Part shown: in pieces, positions 44,859-57,900 of the stretch | Layout of the letters: every line of letters begins with the position of its first letter | How positions within the stretch are numbered: position 1 is the stretch's first letter | Source of the DNA: Chaetorhynchus papuensis | Taxonomy: Eukaryota > Chordata > Aves > Passeriformes > Rhipiduridae | Reading direction: 5' to 3' | Assembly: GCA_013396525.1 (NCBI GenBank) | Contig: VWYX01002144.1 | Coordinates: forward strand, 1 to 64,000 | Length of the DNA: 64,000 nt | Translations under genes and position numbers: made by a program | Notes under the pieces: generated by a model | What the model saw: only the letters and a program-made list of their open reading frames with translations | Told to the model about the DNA's origin: nothing | The model's database searches: none

Positions 44859-45882
44859 GGGATTCCACGCTGGCAGAGCCGCTCCACCCCGGCCCCCTTC
44901 CCTTCCCTTCCCCGCCCCGCCCGGCCCCCAGCCCCGGCCCCGGCCCTCCGGGAGCGGCCGCGGGGCCTCGGGGGTCTCAGGCTGGAAAACCAAGAGGCCG
45001 ATCAAGCCCTGCCCACACCTACAGCTGTTGTGGAAACATCCAGCCCCAAGACACGGCAGCACCAGAGACGAGGCTGCTTTGCTTCCCCTCCCTGCTCTGC
45101 CACCGCCATTCATGGGTCCCTTTGGTCTCGGCCGTCCCTGTCCCTGTGTCCCCCAGCCCCTGGGAGTCTCTGACCTGCTCTCGGCGGGACCGGACGGCGC
45201 CTGTATTGCTCGCAAAAGTGCATCGTAAATGAACTGTAAACGCGTTTCCTCTCCCCGCCCCGCGCGCCCCCGGCTCTCCCCGCCCGAGCGGGGCCGGAGC
45301 GGAGCCCAGCGCTCGCCACCAACGGCCTGACCGAGGGGACCCGGCGGGGGACGCGGGGCGGGGCCGGAAGGAAGAGCAGAATTCGGTAACACTGAAGATG
45401 ACGGTCAAAGACTGACGACTCAGCACTCTGCACCGAGACTCACTTTAAATTAACTTAAGAGACAAAGAAGCAACAGAAAAAAAAATATTCCTCCTTAGCC
45501 CACTGCTCTCGAAATTGTCTTCGTCTTCTTCTGACAGCGACGGGTCAGAGTCTGTAGTTGATCCCCATTTCAGACTGGTTATAAACTCAAAGCAAGTGAC
45601 GCCGTGGGTTTTTTCTCTTTTTCTTTTTTTCTGTTTGACGGACGCAGGAACTTCAGCGAAGTCGGGCTTGGTTCGAGTAAACGGCCACGAGTGGCGGAGG
45701 AAAGGACAAGCAGTTTGGGGAGGCCCCGCTCCCCACCTGCGCGTGGGGCGCTGGGGGAGCCCGTCCGGCCCGGCCCCCCCGTCCCCGTCCAGCCCGAGGG
45801 GCCATTGGCTCCGCGGGTCAAGATCCAGCCACGGCCAGAGGGAGAGGAGCCATCGCTCGCCGCTCCGCCCGGCCCCGGCAGC

Positions 45883-45937
45883 TCACTTGCGACGCTTGGT
45901 GGTTTTCCTCTTCCTTCTCTTGAAGAAACAGCAGCAC
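45883..45937 (-). CDS. CSNK1G2: CSNK1G2 last exon: palmitoylation and basic tail
   Basis: Completes a Lys codon, then encodes [17 protein letters not shown] and stops with TGA (45883-45885). The cysteines are the lipid-anchor sites known in CK1-gamma. Confidence 0.95.
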
Positions 45938-48900
45938 CTGGGGACAGAGGGGACCCGTCAGCGCCCGGGCCATGGCACGGAGGGCGCAGCAGCTGCGGGG
46001 TCAGGGAGGACAAAAAGCCCTCGGTGCCTTGGTGAGCCCCACGTGGGCAGAGCTGCTCCGGGAAGTGCCCCTGGTACACGGCAGGGGCTGCACTGGGAGC
46101 ACCACCACGGCCACCAAAAGTGACACCTGCCACAGCAAGGGGCACTGACCAGGGGAGGGACACTGACCACGGCACACAAGGCCGGCCACGTGGCCAAGAG
46201 CCAGGGCCAGGCAGGGGCTGCGGAGAAGGAGCAGTCCCAGATCCGTCCATGCCCCGCTGTGCAGGAGCCTTGGACAAGGTGAGGTGGGAAGGGCTGGGGG
46301 TGGTGGTGGCCCTGCAGGGACACCCCTTGTGGGGTGCCAGGGGACAGCTGGGCTCTTGCTCCCTGGAGAGCACTGGACAAGGCACCCCGGGGCAGCTGCT
46401 GACCCCTCCTCCAGCCTGGCACTGGCAAAGGGGCAGCAGGGCTGGGGCCTTACTTTGTATCGTCTGTCACCTCCACCTCGGTGGGGGCTGTGATGGGGGC
46501 GTTCGAATGTCCTGCCGTCGGGTCGTCTGTGTTCAGCTCTCCGTTGGTGGAGCTCATCACCTGGGGAGAGACGAGTGTCAGCGGGGGCAGCCTGGGGGTC
46601 TGCAGCCCTTCCCTCCCCATGGGGCACAGGAGATGCCCAGGAGACCACCCAGCTCTGCCCAGGAGCACCGAGGTGCCCTCGGCAGCAGGATGGTGCCCTC
46701 GCCCAGACCGCAGCGTTCAGCCTCGGTGCTGAGCTCTCCCCAACAGCCCCATCACACAGAGAGCTCTGAGCCCCTCAGCCAACGCCCCTGGAAGGATCCC
46801 AGCACCTGGGAGCCCCTGCACCAGGAGAGGGGCTTGCTGGCAGCCAGCTCCAGCATGGGCAGGAGACAGGGCCTGGGAAAGCCGACAGCTCCAAGGAGCC
46901 CTTCCCACAGCTGAGCACAACTTCGGCTTCCTGGCACCAAGACTCAGCCCAGTGCCCACCCTGTAGGCTCAAGTGTCCCTGAGCTCCTGCCCGCTCACCA
47001 GGGCAGCAGGGTCAGCCACAGTGCCGGGGCCAGGACATCCAAGCCACCAAGGCATCGGGGAGGGGCCTGAATCGCCATCCTGTGCCCGCTGCCCACAGGC
47101 AAAGCCAGGAGCTCCCTGGGGATGCACAGGCCAAACACTCTCCAAGCTGCTCGGCCCCGGCCAGGAGCCTCAGCCTTTCCCAGCCCCACGGAGGAGCTGC
47201 CACCTCACAGCCAGTGCCCAGCCAGCAGGGCCACGTCAGGCTACAGCCCCCGACACCAGCACAGAGACCCCTGCGCATCACCCCCGCAGTGCCGGGCGCA
47301 GGCGGAGCACGGCAGGAGGGTTTGCGGAGCGGGAGCGGGGAGGAGGAAGGGAATGTGGGACAGGAGGAGCGAGGCAGAGCACGAGCTGGTCCCTCGGAGT
47401 GCCCGGCCCCACGGCCTGCCTGGCACCACGGAGTGCCCGGCCCGTGATGGCAGCAGTGGGAGCTGTGCCCAAGCCTGGGGCTGAGCACCGGCAGAGTCAC
47501 TGGGAGCAGCAGGAACGAGCGAGAGCGGCGGGGAGGAAGCAGAGACGGAGGGAGCAGCGCAGGCCCAGCCGGGGGGCCCCAGCATGGATGTCCCACCATC
47601 CATGCAGGAGGGAACCCCAGGCCAAGGTAGGGCTGAGCGGCAGCGGGCAGGAGGCGGCGAGGGCGGCGAGCACGGGGCTGACGGCGCGAGCACAGGACCG
47701 AGGCAGGACCGAGGCGGGGGGACACGGCCAAGGAGAGCCCGGGAAGGGAGGAGAAGCAGGACTCAGAGCCAGGGCTCCAGTCAAGGAGGCGCAGGGAAGT
47801 CCCTGCTCAGACGAGTGGCACTGGGGGCAGAGCGATGCCCACCCAGCCGCCATGCCGCAGTGTGGCATCCATCCATCCATCCATCCATCCATCCATCCAT
47901 CCATCCATCCATCCATCCATCCATCCATCTCCAACCAAGGGAGCCCAGCAGCCCCCGGGAAGCAGCACCCGCCTCGTCTGTGAGCCGTGATGTCCCATTG
48001 CACCACAGGGACAGGCAGCAGTGCTGCAGCCGGGGCAGGACCCTGGGATGAGTGGCCCCGGGGCTGGGGGAGCGGGGCTGATCCCGGCTCCGCGGGCGGC
48101 CACGAGGCCCAGGGTGGCTCCGCTCCCTCCCGCGCCCGCCCCTGCCCCAGGCGCGTGGTTTCGTGTACCTGCACGGACCCCCCGAGCCTGCCGGCTGCCA
48201 GGTGAGCTCCCAAAGGCTCCTCGGCAGGCTGCCCACCGGCCTGAGGATCCCACAACTCCGTCCCCTCGGGCGGCTGCTCGCGACAGGCAGGAGGAACAGA
48301 ATGAAAAGAAACAAAAGAAAAGAGGGAAAATGGGGAAGAGAAGGGAGAAGTGGAGGGAAAGGGTGGGAAAAGTGGCAAAGGGAGTCGAGAAAATAAGACA
48401 TGCAAAAGCAAAAACATGACCGGAGCAGCTCGAGTTGGTGATTGCGGAGGGCACCCGTGCAGCACCGGCCCGGCGGCTCCCAGAGCGGTCCCTGCGGTGA
48501 CAACGGGGGTCTGTGTCCCCCTGCCACCTACACACAAACCCCCCACGGCCAGCCCCCAGCAGGGCCACCCCGCGGCGCAGGGCCAGCCCCCAGCAGGGCC
48601 AGCCCCCAGCAGGGCCACCCCGCGGCGCAGGGCCAGCCCCCAGCAGGGCCGGTGGCCGTGTTTGGGAGCGAGCTGGGGCGGCAGAGCCGGAGCGGCAGCC
48701 GGGCCCAGGTGACGCCGTGTCCCCAGGATGACGCAGCGCTCGGTGGGGCCTGTGTGGCACGAGCTGTGCTGCCCCTCCAGGGCTCGGCTGCCCCACAGCC
48801 AAACCCTGCCCCGGTGAGCACGGCACGGCCCCACAGCTGCAGGGACACCCTGTGTCCCCAGGCTGGACACTGCTCCCATGCTCCGGGAGCTCTGTGCTTT

Positions 48901-51900
48901 GTTTTTCCCCCTTCTCTGGGGAAGGGATGTCCAACATGGCATTTCCCTGGTGCTGGAGGCAGAGAGCAGACCTTACTGGGAGCCAGTTCCCAGAAATGAG
49001 CCAGAGGTGATTTGAAGATGTTTCCCTCTCCCTAGGAAGTGCTGCCAGTGAGAGCCAAGGCTGTGCCAGGCTCCCTGTGCTGGGCAGGAGCAGCCTGGGG
49101 AGGACAGGGTGCTGCACCCCCGGCTCCAGCCCCTCTGCAGGTGCTCTGCCCCCAGGGAGGTTTGGGAGGACGAGGGTTTGTACAGGACTGCTGGGAAACA
49201 CACGAGGTTTGCTCTCAGTGGCAGCAGTGCCAGAGATGTGTCCTGCACCAGGGCAGGACAGGCCACAGCACCAGAGCAGTTCTGAGCAGCCTGGCCCCTC
49301 TCCCACACAGCTCTGCCTGGGCTCCCTGTGCCCAGCCCATTCCCAGAGCAAAGGCAGCCCCAGCGTGGGGCAAAATGCTGCCAAGCTGCCCCACCAGCCC
49401 TGCCCTCCCTTGTCCCGTGTCACTGTCCCATGGATGGAGGGGCACCACAAGCAGAGCAGCGAGTCACTCCATGGGGACACTGTCCTTAGCCGAGGTGGCT
49501 CGGCCTGCACCGAGCCCTCCCCGACACCTCAGGCTGGACCCTTCCCCTCACCAGCTGATGTCCAGGCCTGGCACCCCCAGTCATGCTACAGCCCCCACAG
49601 TGCTTCCTCCCTCTTCTGCCAGGCCACAGGGGCACTGCCCTCGGCCCCTGGCGAGCCACAGACCCAGAGCTGTGGGAGGGAACTCTTCCCACAGACAGCA
49701 CTGAGGGCTCCAGCCCCTGCCACCATCCCCGCTGGGCTCCACGTGCCTGGAGCTGCAGCCCGAGCTGCCCATGCCCATGGCCCTGTGCCCCGGCCGGGCT
49801 GTGCCATTGCTCACCTGGTGTTTGGTGTGTGGCTGTGCTTTGTCTCTGTTCGGGGGCTGCACCTGCACCTCGCTGTGCATCGTGCCAATGGGGGTGGGCT
49901 GGGGGCACAAGGACAACGTCAGTGCAGCACGGAGCCCTCCCAGCACCCCGCAGCCCGATCCAACCTCTGGTCAAACATGCAAAACCCTCAGAACCGGGGC
50001 CCCTACCCCCACCCCAAGCCAGATACCACGCTTGGCTGCAGCAAGCCCATGGAATGTGCCCATAGCAGAAAGTGAGGTGCCAGCTTGGCTGCTGGGGTCC
50101 CCTTGGTTGCAGGAGGTTCCGGGAGCCTCAAATTCCCACGTGACAGCCCTGGAGCTGGTGACTGGTGAGGAGGGTGGAGCTGATCCCTTGGACACAGTGT
50201 GTGGCAGGGACGCCACATCCTCCCTGGCTGCTGCCACCGACCCCGCTGCCCCTGGGGTCCCTCAGCACTCACCAGAGGTTTCCCTGCCCAGTCGTATTCG
50301 TAGTCGAACACGTAACCGTTCCTCTCGAACAAGTCCGTGAAGAGCTTCCTCAGGTAGTCGTAGTCGGGCTTCTCGAAGAAATCCAGCCGCCGCACGTAGC
50401 GCAGGTACGTGGCCATCTCCTCTGCGGGGACACGGGGGCTCAGGNNNNNNNNNNNNNNNNNNNNNNNNNNNNNNNNNNNNNNNNNNNNNNNNNNNNNNNN
50501 NNNNNNNNNNNNNNNNNNNNNNNNNNNNNGGGCAGTGCTCTCACCTGGGAAGTTCTCACAGAGCACCTCCACCGGGGTGGCTCTTTTGGTGTCACCGATC
50601 TTCTGGTACCTCTCCTTTAGTGTGTCGGCCTGGCGGGGACAAGGAGGGTCAGCACGGGGGAAGGCCCTGGGTGCTGTCACACCGTGTAGGATTTCTTGGA
50701 GCCCTTTTCCCAGGTAACTCCTTCCCAGGGAACTCCCCACCCAAGGCAGGTCTGGAGGGCAAACCCCAGGGTTTCCTGGGCAGCCACTGTGAGAGCAGCT
50801 GGGACCCCCACACAGTGGGGGGACACAGGGAGACCTGCAGCTGCTTAGCACAGCAAGGTCCTGGCGTGCAGCTCAGAGCTGGTGGGGTGCCGATCCTTTC
50901 AACACCCCAGGGGCCAAACCTTCCCTCTCCCCGCGCCAGGGCAGAGCCAGGCCCACAGGCAGCTGTGCCCAGGGGCAGCAGGAGCTGGCAGTTACCTTGA
51001 GGCCTTGCCAAGGAAGGCTCCCACGGAGGAAGTACATAAACATGTGCCCTAATGCTTCCAGGTCATCCCTGCGGCTCTGTTCTGCATGGACAAAAAGAGA
51101 CGTGGCTCAGTTCCCACTACAGCCACTGGCCCTGCTCCCCCGCCCCAGATCCTGCAGCACCCCACGTGTCCTGCCAGCACCCTGAAGAGCAGGAGAGGCA
51201 GCTTGTCCCCAGCCCCACCTCTGGCACCCCTGCCCTGCAGTCCCTCCCGTCAGCCAGGGGGCAGGGCTGGCTGCCTGTGCCCACACACCTTTCCCCAGGT
51301 GGGTGTTGATGCTCATGTAACGCGCTGTCCCTGTCAGGCTCTTGTGCTCTCGGTAGGGGATGTGTTTTTTGGTCTCGGGGTCAATATACTCTTTGGCCAG
51401 GCCAAAATCGATGATGTGGATGGTGTGCTGCCGCTTGCTGCCCGGCCGCCCCACCAGGAAGTTCTCTGGCTTGACATCTCTGTAGATCAGGCTTTTGGTG
51501 TGGACATACTCCATCCGTGTGATCTGGGGCAGAAGGAGATGTCAGTGCCAGGGCAGAGACCCACCCTGTGTCCCACATGCTCCTGCCCTGGGCCCTGCTC
51601 CGGCCGCCTCACCCCCGCTCCCCTCAGCCTGGCCCCAGCCCCAGGGACGGGCACATCAGCTCCTTCCCACCACGGGAGACAACCCCAGGCCAGCTGCACC
51701 CTGGGCACACAGTGAGAGGCTCTGGGCACACGGTGAGGTGCTCTGGGCACACGGTGAGAGGCTCTGGGCACACAGATGTTTGTCTGGGCTCAGAGAGGGG
51801 CGGTGAGGGGGTAGAGAGTCCTCCCTCAGCAGGGAGGGGGTGAGGTATGGGTGAGCCAGGCTGGGATGTGCCAGCATCCCTCCCCCATGGCCTGTGGGAT

Positions 51901-54900
51901 GCCCGTGCTGCCTGAGCGCGGTGCCCACATCCCCTGCTGCCCGGGGCAGCCAGGGGGGCCAGGTGAGCCGTGCAGGGCTGCAGGGGAGGCAGAGGTGCTG
52001 CACTCACCAGCTGGATCGCGATCATCAGGACGGTCTTGAGCGTGAAGGTCCGATCACACAGATCAAAGAGATCTTCCAGGCTGGGTCCGAGCAGCTCCAA
52101 CACCATGGCGTTGTACTTCCCACAGGGGCCAAAGTAGTAAACCTGAGGAATTCCTTCTGCAAGAGATGGAGCAGGGGCTGTGCAGGGCTGCAGCAGGGCC
52201 GTGCTGTCACAGCCCCGCCGCTGCCGGACAAGGGCTGCACAGTGGGGATGTCCCTGCGCTGCCCTCCCTGCACAGCCAGCCTGGCTCTGCTCTCAGCAGC
52301 AGGGGGAAGGAGGCAGCTCCATCTGCATCCCTGACCCTGCTGCGGGGGCGGTGCAGGGAAAGAACTAAATCAAAAGAGATCAAAGATGAGACGAAGCTTC
52401 TGTGTAAAACCAGCCTCTCCCTGCGGAGCAGATGGGCAGGAGCTCAAGCTGGGAGTGAAGTTGCAGAGTCACATTTAGGGAAAGCCTCTCTCCCAGCAGT
52501 GCCCCTGGCAGGCAGCTCCCCCGGGCAGCTCAGCCCGGCCCCGTACCTGCATTGCCGAGCTGTTTGTAGAACCGATACTCCAGGTGCAGCTGGGGGGCAC
52601 GGGATTTTATGGGTTCCTTGGAGGAGAGAAAGGAGAACAGTTAAGTAGGAAGCAGGATGTTCAGGGGGTCTGGGTGTCAGACACCTCCTTCGCGTGCTGG
52701 CAGCAGCTGGACTGAGAGCATTTGGGGTTGGGAGCAATTGGTATAAAATGGAGATGAAGGCTCAGGGGATGATGAGAGAAAATCAGCCCATATAGGAGCC
52801 AGATCATCCCATCCGGAGAGGGGAAAACATCAGTGGGAGCAGTGGGTACCAGTGGGGCCACCCCCTCTGCTGCTGGCACTGGCTGAGCACAGCACAGGCC
52901 ACGGTGAGGGCTGGGAGAAGACTCAGCTCTGCCCTGCCCAGACCCGGATCACCCCACCTGCAGTGACGTGCGTTCCCAGCCTGCCCTCGATTCTGAGCAG
53001 CCACCCCTCCACCCATCCATCACATCCCAACCCGCTCCACCCGCCCCAGCACCTGGGGAGGGGGAGAAACCTCCTTCCCAATGGCTGGAACATCCCCCAC
53101 CCCGACCATGGAGGAACTCCCCGGGTTGACAGCTACTCACCAATTTGATAGCTACGTATTCATTTGTGTAGAGATTCTTTCCTGCAGGGAGAGACACAGA
53201 AAGGCGATGAAAAGCAGTCCCTGCATCACCCCCACTGCACACCCGCCGCTGTCCCTGAGGGCTCCTGGGCTCAGAAACATCCTGAACAGGTTCTGCAGCT
53301 CCCACAACACCTGAAGGGGCCTCGAGGCACGAGCGGGAGCAGAACCCTCCGTGGGGAGTTGCGACATGCCTGTTAATTATCCCCAGGTGGGGTTTGTGGA
53401 TTCCTCTGGGATGGGCAGGCTCCTGGGGGCTGCAGCCAAGGCTGATGGGAGGGGCAGCAGCAGGGATGTGACTGGGCAAGGCAGGGACAAGGCTGGGACT
53501 TGGTGCTTCTCCCAGACACAGCCCCACAGGGAGAGGGGGCTATGGAGGGATGGCCAGAGTCGGGGGACACTGAGTTATGGCCAGTGGGACCCCACAAAGG
53601 GTGGAAGGGAGGAAGGACCCCTGGGAGCACTGGGGCAGCTGGCAATGGTCTGAGGCACCAGAGGCAGGTGGAAATCTCTCCCCCACAGCTGGGGTCACTC
53701 CTGGGAATGCACACGCTTGTGCATGTGTGTGAATCAGCCTCATCCCTGGGGATGCTCTCGCCCACCCAAGGGCACAGGGCAAGCCAGGAGCAGGCCCAGG
53801 GCACGGCCCAGGCTGTACAAGGAGCTGAAGGCTGCAGGGAGTGCCCAGGGGAGCTGAAGGAGCAGCTGTGGCACCCAGCACCCTGTACATGACCCCCAGA
53901 GGGCTCCACACCTGCATGGGACTCTTCACACTCATAACCACAGCAAGGCTGAGCTCAGAGTGCCCCCACAACCCCCAAAACCAGGGGGCTGAGGAAAAGG
54001 GGACACACCTGGGGAGCGCCAGCACAACCTCTGCCCAGGCCCATAAAGGCAAAGATTAAAGGTCTGCAGGAACAGCTCCGGGTGTTCCCTGTGCCAGAGC
54101 CCACAGGAGCCCGGGCAGGTGGGAGTTAAGGGCAGCAGGTTCCCTCCAGAGCCAGCTGACTCCAGACCCAGCGATGCCACTGCCTGGCATGTGCGTATCT
54201 GATGGAGCTGCATCTGTCTCCTCGGATTTTCTCCAAGCAATTTGCTCAGGGAACAAGCTCCTCCCGGCGTAAGATTTCATCTGCTCCGACTGCTGCTCTC
54301 CACCTGAAGCAGCAATAAATCCTGGCCGGGTGACATCAGAGCCAGCTGCTGAGCGCCACAGTCGGCGGCAGGATTACGGGAAGAGGGATGAATGGGAGAT
54401 ATTAATGGAGCGGCTCCTCCCAGGATGGGCTCTGCAGCCAAGGAGGGGCTCAATCCTGCTGCCTCCCTGACCCTCTCCCATCCCAGGGGACCTCTGCCAA
54501 GCCACTACGTCTCCTGCCTCTGCATAAAGCAAATCCCCTCACAGCGATTAGGGAGGAGGGGATTTGGGAGGGAGGAAGGAACGTCTGGCGAACACAGCGT
54601 GTGCCAGATCCAGGGGGTTTGTCCCATCACTGACATTTCCTGGGGAGCAGGTGGGACACCCCCAGACCTGTGCATGGCTCCACAGGCTGTACAGTTCGGT
54701 CCAAAACAATTACTGTTGCCTTCAGGGCAGCAACATGCAACCAGAAAACTCACAGCTGGATTTTTCCTGAGGTCAGGCAGGCTCTGAAGGGGGGAAAAAA
54801 TAACATGGCAGGAAAACTGCCATAGGGACAGTGCAAAACGGACTCAGCCCAGCAGGGAGGGAGAAGGGATGGAGGTAGGAGAATCCCCAGCAGTGGCATC

Positions 54901-57900
54901 TGTCCTGTCCCTGCCACACGGGACCCCTGTGGCTCACTGGCACAGAAAACTCCCAGCAACAAGACTCTGGAGCTGGCAGCATTCTCCCAGCCCAAAAATG
55001 AGTCCAAATCATTTGGTACTCCCCTGGTTCAGCCCTTCCCTGGGGGACTTGGACACAGCTGATGGACAAGATGGGGAGCAGAGAGAGTATGGACTGGTCA
55101 AATCACCCCCCTCCGCTTCCCCTTTGTGAATTAAAAAAGGCGCAGAGAGTAGAACTGGCCTGTCATGAGATTAATAAACCAACAGAAAAGAAAAAGCAGC
55201 ATAACAAGGAGGGAGGATTCCTTCCACGCCAGGAAACTCCCCACTCCAGCTCCTGGAGCCACTCACTCTGCCCAGTACTCACAAGGGGGCAACTTTGACA
55301 CCCAAAATGTGCCAGAGCCCAGGGAGTGCCTGGGAGCAGGCAGGATTTGCAGCACAAAAGGTGCTTTTGAAAGGAAATAAAAGGGAAAAGTGGTGAGATG
55401 GGCGGCAGAGAGCAAATATTTGCATTGCAGGGGCCTTTGCCCGGCTCGGTGCTGGAGGTGTCTCCAATCCAGCTGCCAGCACCTGCAGGACGTGTGGGAT
55501 CGGAGTGGGGCCAAGCCAGGAGCAGGCAGCCAGGCCTGGGGCGTGTTAAAGCCGGAGGTGGCTTTGGCTTTCCTTGCTGTCCCCTCCCCAGGGATTTGGC
55601 AGCAGCGCCCGGCACCTGCTCCTGCACGTCACAGAAGCCCAGGAGGAGCCGGGCTCTGCGCTGGGCTCCCAGCTGGCTCGCCATCCAAGCAGCTTAGAAT
55701 CATGGAACCACAGAGTCATTAAGGTGGGAAAAGACCTTTAGGATCACCACTCCAATCATCAGGCAGCAGCACCACCGTGTTCACGTTGCCCATGTCCTCA
55801 AGTGTCACATCCACACGTTTCTGAACACTGCCAGGGGTGGAGATTCCACCCCTGCCCTGGGCAGTCCGTTCCAGTGCTTCACAACCCTTTCTGTGAAGAA
55901 ATTTTCCCAATATCCAACATAAACCTCCCCTGGCCCAGCCTGAGGCCGTTCCCTCTCCTCCTGTCCCTGTTCCCTGAGAGCAGAGCCCGACCCCCCCCTG
56001 GCTGCCCCCTCCTGTCAGGGAGTTGTGCAGAGCCACAAGGTCCCCCCTGAGCCTCCTTTGCTCCAGGCTGAGCCCCTTTCCCAGCTCCCTCAGCCCCTCC
56101 TGGGGCTCCAGACCCTTGCCCAGCTCCGTTCCCTGCCCTGGACACGCTCCAGCCCCTCCGTGTCCTCACTGTGAGAGGAAAAGCGAGCACTGAGGCTGCC
56201 CCTTGCCCGAGGCACAGCACCAGAGTGCCCACGCTGGGACCATTTGTCCAGAGCTGTGCCTGGGCACCGGGATGGGAATTTGGCTTCCCAGTCCCTGGCA
56301 ATGCAGTGGAGGAACACGGGATGAGGCAGCTCCATGCAAAGGCAGCCGGGCCCAGCCCTGCCAGCACTGCAGCCCCAGTGACTCCAGTGACTCCAGTGAC
56401 TCCAGTGACTCCAGTGACTCTGGCTGCACCAGGCCAAGCAACAACAGCTCTGTGGAGTGCTGGGGTTTAACACCATCACAAGAAAAACGTTATTTTAGAG
56501 CTTGACCTTCTTCTAGAGGAGGCTCTGAACAACCAGGAGGAAAAAGAAGTCTCAGCAAAGGAGGCGGGAGCAGCAGGGATTGTGTGGGTTCCTCTCTCCC
56601 AAGGCCTCCAAAGACACCCGGGTGCCACCTCTGGCACGTGGTGGGTCTGTGGCCCCGGCCTCTGGGAGGTGGCCGAGCCCTTGGCCACACTGCAGGTGCT
56701 CAGAGGGAGGTCCCTGCAGAGCCCACGACAAGGAGGGTGTCACGAGCAGTGCGCTGACCCCAGACACATTTTCAGAAGGCACCTTTTGTGGCCCCCAAGG
56801 AACTCCCTGTGAGCTCCTGGAAGGCAGCAGGACAGGCCCAAGAGCCACAGCTCAGGAAAGCTTGGGAATGTCCCCAGCACCTGCACGTGGCCCTTTAGCT
56901 GGGGCATGGCCCTGGCCCAGCTGTAGTAGTGACCTGCTCCTGGCTCACACACTGCACACAGACCCACTCCCCATGTTCCTCCCTCCAAAATCCTGAGTTC
57001 ACTTTAAAATATTATTAATTTCCAGCTTTTAATTTTGAAGGAAAACAGCTGCTGGGGCTCCAAGCTGCCAGCAGCAATGCATGCAGCAGGCTGGGGGAGA
57101 GAGGTGGGCACTGAAAAGCTGTAAAAAGCACATTTGCAGAAGTTTATTGCTGGATGAACAGAAGCAGCAGCTGCTGCCAGGTCCCCCATCCTTCCCTGCA
57201 CCCTGCTCCAGGCTGATGCTGCCCTGGGGCAGCTCCATGGCACAGCCTGGCAGGAGCAGCAGCCCTGGGCCAGGCTCAGGAAGAGGCCCTCAGGGAGCAC
57301 AGCAGGACTAAGGGCAACTCCTGGCTCTGAGGCAGCCCTGCAGAAGGGAAGGAGCTGCACAGCACCCAGGTGCTTTGGGCTCAGTTTTGACTTTTCTGCT
57401 TAATGTGTGGGTTTTCCTCCTCTCCCCTTACCCCAGCCCATCCCAAACACTCCTGAGCAGCTGCTAAGGGGAACCTGCTCCAACAAATCCTCCCTGTGAG
57501 TGTGCTGGCTCTGCTCCTGGGGCACAGGGAGCTGGCAGGGCTGCAGCTCAGCTGTGCCCAGGGCCAGGGCACACGAGCCACCAGCCACACTCCAGTCACC
57601 CACCGCCACCAGCATCCTACTGCCTCGTGTTTCAGAGGGCAGTGTCCCACCCTGGCATGGAGTGGGGCTGGCTGTGGGCAGCACATGGGCAGGGGGAGCT
57701 CAGGGGGCTGCAGGCAGCGGGCACTGCCCAGGGATGCTGTTGGAGAGGCCCAGGAGGAGCTGGGCTGGCACTGGACCACAACTGGAGGCTGGCAGGGGGA
57801 GGGATGAGCACTCACCAGCTCAGGGTGAAGCTCCAGGACATAAGAAGGTAACAGGACCCAGCACCTGCACAACATAAACCTGCCCCTCTGTGCCAGAGGG

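Larger units (their letters stand above)
43885..45882 (-). other. CSNK1G2: CSNK1G2 3' UTR
   Basis: Minus-strand sequence after the TGA, down to AATAAA signals at 43915-43920 and 43892-43897. It contains a CpG-dense block (about 44900-45370) and a 16-bp triplication. I see no intervening splice acceptor or alternative poly(A) signal of note, so the end is inferred. Confidence 0.7.
46561..49814 (-). other. CSNK1G2: CSNK1G2 intron before the penultimate exon
   Basis: 3.25 kb, GC-rich. Contains the (ATCC)n microsatellite, a purine-rich tract and a compound 16/18-bp repeat. Long antisense and sense open frames here (up to several hundred codons) have no family resemblance I can see and cross these repeats. 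Confidence 0.7.

Noticed and set aside
46973..47983. 336-codon plus-strand open frame
   Set aside because: Ends in a poly (His-Pro-Ser-Ile) stretch encoded by the (ATCC)n microsatellite; Arg/Ala/Gly-rich low complexity.
47497..49510. Minus-strand open frames of 481 and 567 codons in 47.5-49.5 kb
   Set aside because: They lie in a CSNK1G2 intron, cross the (ATCC)n run (giving a Trp-Met-Asp-Gly repeat) and GC-rich repeats, and contain no recognisable domain.
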